Assembly (NCBI GenBank): GCA_021613535.1
Contig: CP075495.1
Span: 15,872,001 to 15,936,000, forward strand
Source: Adineta vaga
Lineage: Eukaryota; Rotifera
Length of the DNA: 64,000 nucleotides
Reading direction: 5' to 3'
The notes under the pieces are model-generated. The model saw only the letters and a list, made by a program, of their open reading frames with translations. It was not told the origin of the DNA and did no database searches. Positions 36,405 to 49,143 of the stretch are shown in pieces. Numbering within the stretch: the stretch's first letter is position 1; each line of letters begins with the position of its first letter. Made by a program: the position numbers and the translations under genes.

Positions 36405-37311
36405 TGAACTTTGTATAAACAATCATTATCTTTATATCTTATTTTCAAAATAAAGAAAAAATATAGACATACATGACGATACAAATTTGAGAGAAAATAA
36501 GTACAAATTCGATATAATTCTACTTAGATTTAAAATATTTATCTATTAAATCAATTTTTCATGTCTTCTTCTTTGTCTTTTCATAAATTAGGAAATGAGT
36601 AATAAACAAATCGTTATATATATGAGAAAAAATATTTGATTGCAAATGATCATATATATATATTAGAATAGTATGATCTTCTAGTTATAGAAACTATCCA
36701 TATGTGAATAAATTCTATACAAATTCGACAAGATTCATTTATTCGATTTAAGACGAAGAACAATTTTAGATAAGATAACAATTTTGTTACTTTGAATATG
36801 AGAAGAACTTTTGTGAATTGATCTGAAACGATTTTACTGTTCAGTCAGTTTGTCATTTACGAACGAAATGTTCTTTTTCAAATATTCTACATGATTAATT
36901 GATTCACAGATATCACATGAATATTAGTTAGAATAAATAAACTATATTATTTTGATCTTGAATTCAATCTTTATTATATATTATGGTTGTGATCGTATAG
37001 AAAAGATGACGCGTTAAAATTAGCGTTATTTTAGTGAGCAATTAATATTAACACACAGAAATAACGACTTGTTTTACAAATAAGTGACATTTATAGTATT
37101 TTGATTCTGATCATCTTTTATTAAAAGAATTTATAAATAATATATAAAGAATTTGAAAGATTGCAAAGAAATTGACGATAAATTAAGAAGATGAAGATTA
37201 AAATGATAATATTAATATATTTCGTTAATATAAAAATATTATGAAAAACACTTCTAAACGTAATGATTAGAATATTGAAGTGTAAATATCCTTTAGATTT
37301 TCTTTATAATA
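36405..37311. other. Intergenic, no gene seen
   Basis: AT-rich spacer after the GH43 gene. No family motif in any frame. Confidence 0.4.
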
Positions 37312-38215
37312 ATGACTACTGTTGAATTGATTCCTATAAATGATTGTATTACAACATCTCAGTTGTCAAATTCCACATCTTGCATCAATAATGATTCAAA
37401 TAAAGAAAAGTCAGTTATGGTTGATGTAATCATTGTAGGAGTGGAATTAGTGGTCTGGTCACTGATTTGTACTTATATCGAGCTAGTTTTTTTGTTCGTG
37501 TTCATGAATGAGTGTCAATACTTGAACCGGTTGGATTTAGTCTAAATCTTCAACCATATTGTGTGAAATTATTATACGAACTCGGTGTTCATGTTGCTCG
37601 TAAAGCTCTTTTTTATTCACTTAATGGACAATTAATTTATCAGGAGCCAAGAGGCGTCGAAGCCGGTTATAAATGGTCATCCTGTTTAATGCATCGTGGT
37701 ACCTTTCAGTAGTTATTACTACGTCCTGTACGTGGTGAAGTATTGATTGGTTCTGATGGAATAAACTCGACTGTACAAAAAATTCTATATCCTGACGAAG
37801 GATGTTCACTTTGGAGAGGCCTGGACCTATATCGTGGTGTAACTCCTGTGGATAAACTTTACTTAGATGAACGAACAATGATTTTTATGGGAAATCCAAA
37901 TATGCAAGCATCACCAGTAATACCTGATTGGAATAATTTTGGTCGTATGGAAGATCTATCTCCTTTAATCTGACATTTAAAACTTGATTTTCTTGATATT
38001 GATCATCTTGGTAAATCAGCAATGATTCTCAATGAATTTCCGATAACTGATCGTGTAATTTTACTTGGTGATGTGACTCATTCTTAGTATCCAATTGGAG
38101 GTAACGGAGTTTTTCATAATTATTATCGGATGTCATCTCATCAGGAGAAATCAACGCTTTGATTTTCAAGTTCAAATAAGTGACTGGTTCGAACGTACAG
38201 AAACTTAATGAAGAA
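37312..38215 (+). pseudogene. FAD-dependent monooxygenase relic
   Basis: Fragments in shifting frames cover an aromatic-ring or squalene-type flavoprotein monooxygenase. They are a Rossmann start VDVIIVG near 37417 whose GxGxxG part is frameshifted, VSILEPVGFSLNLQPYCVKL near 37513, GEVLIGSDGINSTVQKILYP near 37736 (the DG motif), and VILLGDVTHS then a stop and YPIGGNG near 38050-38105 (the GD/FAD-ribityl motif). At least two frameshifts and three stops break it. Such enzymes are often of bacterial or fungal type in rotifers; origin cannot be settled here. Confidence 0.7.
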
Positions 38216-39280
38216 TCTTCACTCTCTTAGAAATAAGATGTAGATATGAATATTAATCACTCATTCACATTTAACTACCGTCATTGTATTGCTTTATAAT
38301 CGAATACTTTAAATTCAGACTAGAATTCGATGAAATATAAACTTGATATTTGAGTCTTTATTGAAACAAAGTAAGTGTCACATATAAAAGTCGAAAGTTC
38401 GGAAACGTTTTTCATCTAAATCTAGTTAAATTAATTAAAAATAACTTAGAAATTATACAATTTGCAATTCATTAACATGTTGTTTTTTCTTAGTACAATA
38501 TTTTTAATTTAGTTGCAATAAGTTTCTTTGCTAAAAAATCATTTTTAACAAATGTATTACGATCCTACATATAGGATTGAGAATAAAAAACAGATCAGTT
38601 TACATGTAAAGTGTATAAATAATCGTTTCAATTTATCAGTTATACTTGAAACTAAATGAGATAGTTTTAAACTATAGTTTGTATAAAAGAATAATGAATC
38701 TAATCTTTATTATTATTATATTATGAGAACTAATATCAGATAAATAACGTCTTTGTAATTTTTAGAATGTGAAAACAAAATGAAATATAACTGAAACTCT
38801 ACTCATGACACATCATTTTGTTTCGCTTCCATCATTAATATAGATTAAAAGAAAAACTTGTATATGTCGATTGAATCCAAACATGGTAATAAGAAGAAAG
38901 AGTCTAATATTACGTAGTAGTTCAATTATTTCATTTGATTTAGAAAGAAAGACGACGAATATTTATAAATGAAACACGAAATCACAAGACACCTTTTCGA
39001 TCTTGATCATTGCTATTAGAAACGAGATAAGTTACTATCACAAGATATGAATAAGTATGACTTTTAATCGTTCGTTTTTGCCGTCTTTACATTGGGTTCA
39101 ATAGGAATTTTCATAGGGCTACTGCCGTTGGATACATTCATTTTCACCATCATCTCGCTGCTGTGTGTTATACAAATATTATCTTCTAGATACAGATATT
39201 TTCAATAAAAAAATTATTATACTCACAATACATACATATAAACAAACTGATAGAATAACAATAATTTAATTCAAAAAATA
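38216..39280. other. Intergenic, no gene seen
   Basis: AT-rich DNA without recognisable coding or repeat structure. Confidence 0.35.
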
Positions 39281-39288
39281 GAAGTTAA

Positions 39289-41440
39289 TTATTCGCTAGT
39301 CGTTGATCGTTTTACTAGAAGCTGAAAATCAATAGGATTAAGATATATATATATATATTGTGCTTTTTTTCTCTTATCATCGCTTCGTCCGAAACAGAAT
39401 TGGCTCGACGAGTCAAAGTCATTCGTTTCTACAGAAAACCCACTAAATATTGGACCTATGACAATATCAAGTTGATCAAACTGAATAACGTTGATTAAAG
39501 ATGAACTCACCAATAATGAACGATAAAGCGAGAGCTGACTCGAACATTGCAAAGACATAACCATAAACGTGATGATCATTGGATTCAGCTGTGACAAGTA
39601 CTAGCGCTCCAACCGAAAATATCATTCCAAGACTAAGATTTATTAGAAATAGTGGTACAATCAATATGATAATCATCTTGTGCAGGAGCGCCTACAAGAT
39701 CACAAAAGATTCGAATATATGTCTAACAAGGGAACATATCCTACTATTGTCATTTAATCGATTTTAATCAGTAGTCAGAAACTCTATTTCGACTCGATTT
39801 TTCATCTGAAATTTGCTCCATAGATAGACCTTTAAAATGTGAGTGTCTCGACAAGACCACTTTCGTTCTGGATCAAACTTTGAAGAAATTCTAATGCCTG
39901 TAAGATCTATCTATGAACGAAAGTTTCATAAGTCAATAAAAGAAGGTAACAGTGATGGTTCATTTTCTCTTAATTTCACACTATCATCCTCATCTGCGTC
40001 TTCCAATAAGATTTTCGAAAAAAAAAAGACATTTAGATATAGAAACTGCTTTTCATGCTCATCGTAATTTCGAACGGTCATACATCACAATTTAACTAAC
40101 GATTAGAAGTGCTCCGGAAATCATGAATAGTCCAATAACAATGACACGTTCTCTAGAAAAAAGAGAAGAAAGATTCATTCAGGAAGACGAATCGAGCAAT
40201 GAATTCACTATTTCAATCTCATATACCAAACAGCCGAAGACATTTTGACTAATGAACAGCATCACAGTCCCGGTAAAAATATTAAGCCTTGATGAGACTT
40301 TGTTCAACAACAGATGCATTCATTGTTGCCATCATATGGATTGCAGAAAATATCGATCATTGGAGCACCTAAACAAATGAAACCACTCTGATAGAAAAGT
40401 CTGTCTTATGCTATTTTCGAATAAAATTCCTACCAACAAATAGTAAAATACGCGGCTGACACACGTATGTCCAAAATTATGCTACTTTGGAAGAAAGGCG
40501 ATCATCAGTAGTAGGTGTGATAACGATTAATCGTAAAACTATATAAAATTATTGACTAATTATGAGTAGATATTCAATATTGCCCACATCCATCGATCAA
40601 TGATAATCTAGCAAGAATAAGAAAAGGTACTGGTTTGCCAAAATAATGATAAAGACGACCTCCAAAGATTGGTCCTATTGGAAGACCAACACTAACACCA
40701 CTCAATGCATGATCAAGCGCTTTGCCTCGTTCTTGGTCGTTATTGTATCGTGCTGACAACATCGCTGGTCCTTAAATAAACATTTTACGTTAGGATCGTT
40801 GTGTCAACAAATACCAGCGTTTCAAAAACAACGTTAAGCAAGGTCATATATAGAGAATAATCGTTTTTGCAATTCATGACATGCTGAAAAGACGTAGACA
40901 ACTGTCAAGATATCGAGCACTTTTGTAAGATTATGTACAATATAGGTTTTTAAAATTTTGATACTTTCCGGTATTTTGATCGACAAGTTAGAAAATCAGC
41001 ACATATTCATAAAAAAAGTGAAAGTCTTATTTTCTTTGATTAATCAACATTCAAAAAATGAAAATTTTAGAATTTAGAGATTGTCTTTCAACCAGAAGGA
41101 ACAAGTGACTTCAAGGCAAACTTTATGATTAACTGATAAACTTTGAACGAAAATTTCTGCAGTGTTGAAGTTAATATGTTGTGATACATCACTCGTTGAT
41201 ATATGATCAATTTGTTTAAAAACTTTTAAAACAATTTTAATTGAATGTGAAAATATGCTTTGAAATGAAATTTATCTGACCTGCTACATTTGTAAAAGAA
41301 GTACCAAAACCTTGTACAACACGTGATACCATAAGCCACATGTATGTCTCGGGCTATGTAACACCTGTTCAGTAGAAAGGAAAAACAATTTTTCTTTATA
41401 GTGGACATTTACATAAAAATAAAGCCAAAGAACATTGGCC
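39289..41440 (-). pseudogene. SLC18/VMAT-like MFS transporter relic
   Basis: Minus-strand pieces in order are: TYMWLMVSRVVQGFGTSFTN (about 41330-41270), ARYNNDQERGKALDHALSGV and GLPIGPIFGGRLYHYFGKPV (40762-40574), a fragment with MIDIFCNP near 40360, GLIFLPG near 40280, and LINLSLGMIFSVGALVLVTA with HHVYGYVFAMFESALA (39676-39476). These match the order and motifs of vesicular amine transporters (family from memory). Some breaks may be introns, but stops inside conserved helices show decay. Proton-driven amine loading would be the ancestral role. Confidence 0.6.
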
Positions 41441-42340
41441 AACCGTTCCCATTTCTATAAAGATAATCGAAATCGGATTCAATTGGAAAAAATTGAACTA
41501 ATGTTAAGGTTTAAAGCAAAGTTCTTGTATGGACCTGTTCTCTTTGTCAGAAGGATCATATGAATGCGGTTTCAAACTTACCTCGCAGTTATACAGCTAG
41601 CATGTGGTGCGATGATCAGCTATTATGGCAATATTTAATCATTGAAAAAATATATATGTAAACAGTATCATCTAACTTGTAAGGCAGGTTTGACTGCTAA
41701 CAAGATTCTGATACGACCATTCTCCTATCACAATCAAAAACGCATATTTCTTTTCGACAAAATCTAATCTTTTATTTTACACGTTAAAGATGACGTCCTT
41801 TTTCTTCAGAACTTATTATTGTAACATTATCAATTGCTCGATGTTCAGAATCATACAAATAGGTTGGTAAAATTGGGACTAAAATATTGAATTGATTTTG
41901 TACGAGAGAAAGTAATTCCCTCCACTGAAAGAAGGGTGTGGGGAGGATAACAGTGATTTGCAATTTTTTGGTGGAATTAGTCTAAAAAACCGAAAGTACA
42001 GCTAACCAATTTCTGAGTAACACATTTTATCGCACTCTATGCCTATGTCACATAGCAAAAGTTTCTCGACATTTTACCATACATTTGCTGAAATACGACG
42101 TATTTCCATAAAAATGCACCTTAAAAAACGTTATTTCCATGAAATTTGTCATTTTTGTGGTTCTCATGTAATATCAATATCTCAAGAATGATAAATGATG
42201 AAGAGCTGGATTTTTGATTGATTGTATAACTTTATGAACTAAATCTGCAATAAAAGTTTCAACGAAAACAAACGAGCCGTTTGGGAGTTATTCATCTAAT
42301 GATTTTCAATAGGTGAGTCTACATTTTGTCATATAATGTA
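41441..42340. other. Intergenic, no gene seen
   Basis: No family motif in any frame. A GAAGGGTGTGGGGAGG tract lies near 41930. Confidence 0.35.
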
Positions 42341-42653
42341 AAGGGGATGGTCAAAATTCATCAATTTTTCCACACGCTGAAAATAGTATAAAATGAAAGT
42401 AGTTGATGAGTACATCACTAATTCCACATTCATTTCTCCAGGTTTTATTCCTTATTTTTAGCTGTTTTCCCGTGTTCTGTGTGCCATTTTCACTCAGATT
42501 CAAGGTAATAACCATTAATGAGACAAAATCTCTATAGGAAAGGGACGAGATCACTAGAAATGAATGTTGAATTAGTGATGTACTCATCGAGTACTTTCAT
42601 TTTATACTATTTTCAGCGTATGGAAAAACTGATGATTTTTCAACCACCCCCTT
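42341..42653. repeat. Fold-back element, arms 42341-42437 and 42556-42653
   Basis: The two arms are inverted copies of about 97 bp with few mismatches (both contain CGCTGAAAATAGTATAAAAT and GATGAGTACATCACTAATTC in the same orientation on opposite strands). The loop is about 118 bp. Non-coding MITE-like or fold-back transposon; it could form a long hairpin. Outer edges read AAAGGGG/CCCCTTT; no clear target duplication was resolved. Confidence 0.75.
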
Positions 42654-43079
42654 TCAAGCTGAAAATGTAAATGTTATTTTTCCAAAATCTTAGAACCCTC
42701 AGACGGATTCTTGAAATACTAATATACTAAAAGCTTGATTGTTCTATTACAACTCAATATCAACTCAAATTACTTTAAGCTTTTTAATCGTTCTCTTTGT
42801 ACTTTCTAAATATAAGGGGATTCTCAAAATCGGAAGGGAACACCTTAGGAAGTCTCCACGTTAGCATATTCGCAATCCAACAATTTGCGATCATCGTCAA
42901 TTCGAGATGAAGTTGTCCACGAACCACCAAGGTACAAGGTTCTACACATAGCAATATCACTAATATTTGTGGAGTTAATCAGCACGTTCACTACTAAACT
43001 CGTTATGGTGCAGTAAATCTCCCACAGATCCAATCCGATTCAAAAGGTTCAGTATAATTCATACGAAACTTTTTATCAC

Positions 43080-43790
43080 CCGATTGTGACTGTGAAGGTG
43101 TGGTTTATGTACAAAAAACAATTCATAGATTCGTTTGAATCCATAATGGTAAAGCACAGCTTATATAGAACGATTAGCACTTTTGGCAAGAACAACGAAG
43201 GTTTCGCACACATGATACCGAACATTCTTTGGCTTCGTGAAGCCAGTTTTCGTTTCGTGCGTCGTATAGTGAACAAAATATAGTTCCATCAGTTTCGAAA
43301 CGGTTTCGTACTTTTATCACAAGACCTTCTAGAATTTAGTAACTTCTACGAAGATTTTGTCTTCATCACACAGAACGATATGGAGTTTCGTATACTTCAA
43401 AGTAGTTCGGTACAGCTTCTGTGGAACTATCGATGGTTTCTTATTGTGGTGCAAGGTTGGATAGATTTCTTGCGACACAGTTCAAGGTTTCGTAAACTCA
43501 CTCATGGTTTGCTAAAATTTATACGAAACTATATCAATGGTTCCATACAGTGTTCTACCAATAGTTTTGTACAGTAGCCTGAGGTTTAATGGGATCTAAT
43601 GAGAACTGTCGATGGTTCCGTATACTAACTCATGGTTTGCTCAAATTTCTACAAAGCTATCAATGGTTTCATATCATCGCGCAAGGTTTGGCAGAATTTT
43701 AGCCTAACTGTCACTGGCTTTGTATATTTGCCGAAGGTTTGAAAACACTTGTCCTAAACTATGGTGAGTTCCGTATACTTGTAACTGGTT
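43080..43790. repeat. Degenerate tandem repeat, about 50-bp period
   Basis: At least six units can be aligned from about 43428 to 43750. Each has a CTATCAATGGTTTCGTATAC-like half and a CTCAAGGTTTGC-AAATTT-like half. Earlier units back to about 43080 are weaker. Heavy divergence implies an old satellite. Confidence 0.55.
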
Positions 43791-44963
43791 CAGTTGGGTG
43801 TGGGTGAGGGTGAACAGGGAGACCTTGGTGACGTTCATCCAAGTTTTTTTGTATTATTTCACTTTATGAAAGTCATTCTAAGGGTGCTGGTTGGTGAAAA
43901 TGTAGAAACTCATTCAAAACATAATTTCTTTGAATTTGAAGGCCTAAGATGAATATAATCTAGGTATCAACAATGTGTTATTGATAACCGATTGGGAACC
44001 TTTTACTTTTTCAAGTATACGGAAAACGTGAGCGCATAACTAGAATCAATCGATGTGTCCGCCCATTCGTTCGTTTCCACGATAGCTTTTGAAGGGCTAA
44101 TCCGATTATGATGAAATTTTCTATAGAGTATATTGTCACATCAATATCTCGCTCGAGTTCGAAGATGAGCCTGCTTGAACGAGCGATTGCTGAATTACTG
44201 GGAAAATACTGATATTTTCCTATACATTCTATCTGAAATACTGTTTGCAGTACACATAGCTTTCCGATAAAATCCAAAATTTCGGCATTTGCTTAAATTT
44301 TTTCTAATCCGTCACCTATGGCTATTTATATCGACAGACGTCCACTTTTCCAGGTTATCAGGTAAGTGATGATATATTATAAAGTACATCCTGTCTTCTA
44401 GGCTGTTTAGAATCAACGTCAATGGTGTTACAGATATGGCCAACATCCACCCTGATGCCAAAAATTGATCAGTTTTTGTGAAGACGCTAGATGACCTTAG
44501 ACAGAAACATTTGACGGATGTATTCTGAAGTATCTGTATACGGAGCCTGTAATATGACGGTTATAAAAGGAGTCTTTCCCTATATCAAAAGCAAGATGAA
44601 TGCAAAGAAGTATTTGTAGCTATGGATCAGTATGAAACCTTTTTTGATTCGGTAAAACTCCTTTTTTACAGTCTGGGTGGCGGTATGAACAGGAGTGAGG
44701 ATATAGAGATAGGCGTTGCGTGAAACCGTGAGTGAGGATATGGACATGGGTGTTAGGCGTAATCATGAGTGTGGATGAAAATGTTTGAAAGTCGGTGATA
44801 TAGCGTGGGTATGTGTGAGAAAAACATTTGAACCATTTTCTCGTGTATAAAGTTGCTTGATCAATTTATCTCACTATGGGCACACGCAGAAAATACCTGT
44901 CTTCCACAGTCGAGAGTAAAGTGAGGCGGCACGATGAACATTACTTGTAAGTACATAGGAACC
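43791..44963. other. Non-coding repeat-rich DNA
   Basis: GTTGGGTGTGGGTGAGGGTG at 43793-43812 resembles TGTGGG repeat. A G/T/A-rich zone with GTGAGGATAT words follows at about 44676-44770. No gene seen. Confidence 0.4.
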
Positions 44964-45060
44964 AAGGAAAAAGAGCGGAATCCTGGATTGCATGGATTTT
45001 GAAATATACTATAGAGAATCAATGGAAATCCAGAATCCGCAATTCCGTTCTTTCTCCCTG
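44964..45060. repeat. Short hairpin MITE-like repeat, copy 1
   Basis: Inverted ends AAGGAAAAAGAGCGGAATCC and, on the other strand, AGGGAGAAAGAACGGAATT enclose about 100 bp. The same end sequence family occurs at 62567-62662. Confidence 0.55.
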
Positions 45061-47204
45061 AGAGAAAAGTTGGTGACCAATTCTTCTACGAATGGAGTTG
45101 AAATCATATCGTGGACATGGCCGATTTGAAAAAGGAAGAAAAACAATATTTTTTCCAGCAGTTACTGGGGCTTATTTTTTGGATTTTATTGGAATTTTCT
45201 ATTAAATCCCACGTCAATTCTGAGGAGGAAGACTTACTGAGGATGAGGGCGAGAACGAGGAGTAGAATTAATGGTGAGGGTGCACCGAAATATTGTAAAT
45301 ACTCTGCAGAGAATAAAACCCTAAAACAATGAATCCCGGTGGTTCCTCTCCTTGCACTTACCTTGGGACATTCATTCTCGATCTTGTTTCTGACACTCAT
45401 ACGCACCCACACGCCTATTTATCTTTATTCTTCACAATCCCACATTCGAATTTACTATTACACATGCATAAAAAAACTAGAGCTATGCTCTATATGTGAG
45501 TTTATATGTTTGTTTCTTGCAAGTTTCGTGCCATCAACTGTAGAATGTATGATTTCGATTTCTTTCAAATATAGTGATTATCGACAGGTATGTTTTCATA
45601 TGAATTGTCAGATGATGTAATGAGACAAGTGTATGAAGCATTAAATATGTTGCGTTCATTAGTCGATGTGTATAGCGTGTATCATGTTTGAAATAATGCC
45701 ACACCAGTAGTCTAATTCATTTGCAGAGACAGGTTTGATTGGTACGATGCATTGAGCAAGAACAGTCACAGATGAATGGCTTCATAATTACCCTAGAAAA
45801 CATGTTATGGTAAAGTTCATTCTATTATATGTGTAAATAAATATAATTAGGGTAAGGATGTGGATAAACGGACTTTTTTTTCATATTATATGAGCACGCC
45901 CAACCGCTCTATTGAGATTGAAATGGGACGCAATTGAGTGCAATTTCGCTGCGTCTCAATCGCAAAACAGCGCATAGGCACTGAATGATAACTGCTCAGT
46001 TTTCAGCAAGCTATAGTAATCTAGGTAACTGAGAACATACAGTTTATTTAATCCTTCCGGAGGTGATGTGATTTTAAAAAGTTTGCAAAAATGTTTTTCC
46101 TGAATTAAACTTCAATGCAAAGAGATTCATCAAACGGATTTTATACGTTGAATTAATCATTCGTAATTAGCGCACTTCCATGCGTAGTCTTTCATGAAAA
46201 AGATCAGCATGAATATTTGCGAAACATCTGCTACTCGAAGACATGTTCCGAAAACATTTTGTTTTTATTGTTGACGAACGTTCATAAATTGAAGTATGCG
46301 CCATTGGTGGGCAATATCGTCGTTAGAGAGCTGACGAAGATTTGACTTTATACTGCGAATTATATCAGATTGTTCGGATTGTTATAGCAATTTAAAACGT
46401 TCTTATCCAAAACGAATCACTAATGATTGTTTGTGTGGTAGGTGGAGAATGTTAAAAGAATTTCCTAGTCCCTCTCTACTGTGTATGTCCATACCACTTA
46501 CTTACTTACTATATATGAATACAGAAAAAAAAAAAGTTAGAACTATTTTCATACTCGATATGACAACAAATCCCGCTCATCGTATGGCCACTTTAGAGAG
46601 CCATTTTAATAGGCCTACTGTACCGAAAAAGACACGAATATGACACAACCTTACTGAAAAACTCTGTTCTTCCTTCCTCCTTCTTCATAGCGAAAAATAA
46701 ACTTCTTAGGTACAAGTTCTAATTATAAATACTGCTACCATATTATAACAAATCTTTATCTCGAACTATCTTTTAACCATATTGCATTTTTCCATAAATG
46801 ACATAATATCAATCTTTCACGAAATATCAATCTTCACGAAATAGCCTGACTGCAACTCCGTTCCCTGGCTCCAAAGAAACACGAATCGCGTAAAAACAGC
46901 GCATTCATACTTATTATTCTTGCTATCAATGCGAATATATCCTAGAAATGCACTACAACTGCAAGTACGTCAACGATCTACAATTCATCTACTTTTTTCA
47001 AATCTACATGTCTTTCCTTCTGAACACTATAGTAGGATATCTAGAAACATTGGCTTACCTTGTTTTAGTCGGTATTGGACTGAAGTTGACTGCCGTTTGA
47101 ATTGTATCGCGAAACCATGTTAGTCAGTCCTTACGTTCTTGTTCGCTAATGTCCATGAAAAGCACAAATCGAAAACCAGTGTTCTGTCCAATTGCCTATA
47201 CGCT
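45061..47204. other. Long non-coding stretch
   Basis: Only short unrelated ORFs. A small palindromic block at about 45917-45970 (GGGACGCAATTGAG facing CTGCGTCTCAATCG) was noted. No gene or known element was recognised. Confidence 0.4.
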
Positions 47205-47476
47205 GTTAGTGCAAGAGCCTTAGTTCCACCAACACTAGTGCCTCGACAGTGTTCTACCCATGATTTAACGATGTTAGTATAAGAGCCTTAGTTCCACCAA
47301 CACTAATGCCTCGACAGTGTTCTACCCATGATTTAACGATGTTAGTATAAGAGCCTTAGTTCCACCAACACTAATGCCTCGACAGTGTTCTACCCATGAT
47401 TTAACGATGTTAGTATAAGAGCCTTAGTTCCACCAACACTAATGCCTCGACAGTGTTCTACCCGTGGTTTAGTTAT
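47205..47476. repeat. 68-bp tandem repeat, four copies
   Basis: Copies start at 47205, 47273, 47341 and 47409, each opening with GTTAGTATAAGAGCCTTAG (first copy GTTAGTGCAAGAGCC) and ending with CCATGATTTAACGAT-like sequence. The middle copies are almost identical, so the array is young, unlike the older ~50-bp array at 43.1-43.8 kb. Confidence 0.9.
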
Positions 47477-47782
47477 ACCTTGTTAGTTTAAAGGCAAGTT
47501 TATTTAAGCTAATACTAATTCGAACAGAAATGGTTTTCGAAGTTGTGCAATCACCCATTCGTTTGAAATATAAATGGGTAATCCTTCTCCCATAACTGGA
47601 AAGTTTCGTATCAACTTTTGAGATTTATTCTTCGTTTAAGATTGGTCAGATATTAGTTCACCTATAAAAGAAAGTAATGCGATCTCAAGTTGGTACGATG
47701 CTTTATGAGTTTAGTATCGATGAGGTTTCACTACATAGTACTTGAAGTAACGTGTTTTATTTTAAAATTTGTCTGATAGGGA

Positions 47783-48223
47783 ACGGTCACCAACTATCCA
47801 GTCGCTTTTGAATTAATATTTTGTGGAATGCATATGTTTTTATTTGAAAAAAACTTAATGAGCGTAAGTTTTAAGTCGATGAATATGGCCCACTCCTCTC
47901 CCCGATCCTCGATTATAGACAGAATCCATTAGAAGCGCAAATTTATAAAAGATAGAACTCCATTTTAGGTGTAATTCAGTTTCATGTAAAGCCTCATCGC
48001 GTACACGCTATAATCGCAAATAGGCTATGTGAGTTTCACATTTTAGTCACAAAGAGGCTGCGCTGAAAAGCTTTTTCGGTCAATACTGAAAAAGGGGTTA
48101 CAAATTCATAACTCCACACAAAAAGCCTAGCGGTCCAAGTTTTCCTATGACTATTCGAATCTTATAGTTTCTTGCCTATAACCAGAATATCAACCTAGAA
48201 GCAACTGAATAGTTGGTGACTGT
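47783..48223. mobile_element. Fold-back/MITE family F, copy 1
   Basis: Terminal inverted repeats start ACGGTCACCAACTATCCAGT on the left and, read on the other strand, ACAGTCACCAACTATTCAGT on the right. Non-coding. Shares ends with the element at 48567-49143. Confidence 0.7.
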
Positions 48224-48566
48224 ACTTCGCAAAATGCTCATAACTATGATAGGAATGCTTGAGACAACTCAATGTTCAAGGTTTTTCACGTCTCAATAGA
48301 ATGTATCGAATCTTCAATACTCCAACGTAATAACGAATGAACAGCTTTTTAAGTCGTTGCACATTAACGTTCATAAACAGGTGCATAAAAATATGAATCC
48401 TTTCAGCCCTTTGGGCGCTATGACGCCCATCTTACAAAAATTCTGCTTCTTTTTGAACTTAGAAAATATTTAAGGGACCGATTCCAAGCAATTTGGAGCC
48501 TATCGAAAGTAGGGTTGATTGGCTTTACATTTGTGTAAAATTGGGGCTTGAAGTGTTTGTTACGAG

Positions 48567-49143
48567 GGAGGTCACTAACTATCCAATCACTTTTGAGTTA
48601 ATATGTTATCCATAGGTATGGGGCTGTATAGGTAGAACAATTTGATGAAGATATGGGCCGCTAGCCCTTTGGCGCCGAGTTGTGGCCTTCTACCAAATTT
48701 TTACCCCTTTGTCGATATGCAACAAAAAAACTAAATTACGGAGTTTCCAACTGATATTCGGGCTGTAGTTAGGTCTGATCATCATTAGAGTATTCTGAAA
48801 GTTTCAGTCGTAAAAAATGTTCTTTTATGGAGATATTGGTTCACGAGAAGATAATCACTTGCCACACACTATATGCAAGTTGTCAGATTACTTCAAAATC
48901 CAATATCTCCATAAAGGAACACTTTTTTCGGTCGAAACTTTTGGAATATTGTAATGATGAGTAGACCTATCCATGGCCCAAATTTCAGTTGAAAACTCCG
49001 TTATTTAATATTTTTCTCAATACCGACAAAGGGTTAAAAAGTCGGTAAAAAGCCCATATCCTCATAGAATTATCCTAGGCTTAGAGTCTCTTACCCGTGG
49101 CCAAAACGTCAACTGAAAAGCGACTGAACAGTGAGTGACTTTC
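48567..49143. mobile_element. Fold-back/MITE family F, copy 2
   Basis: Left end GAGGTCACTAACTATCCAAT, right end on the other strand AAAGTCACTCACTGTTCAGT. The arms pair over almost the whole length (for example TTTTATGGAGATATTGG at about 48823 versus CCAATATCTCCATAAAGG at about 48900), leaving a loop of about 50 bp. Same orientation as copy 1, about 340 bp apart. Confidence 0.75.

Noticed and set aside
45104-45412. 102-codon minus ORF and overlapping plus ORF
   Set aside because: No motif, overlapping chance frames in GC-richer DNA.
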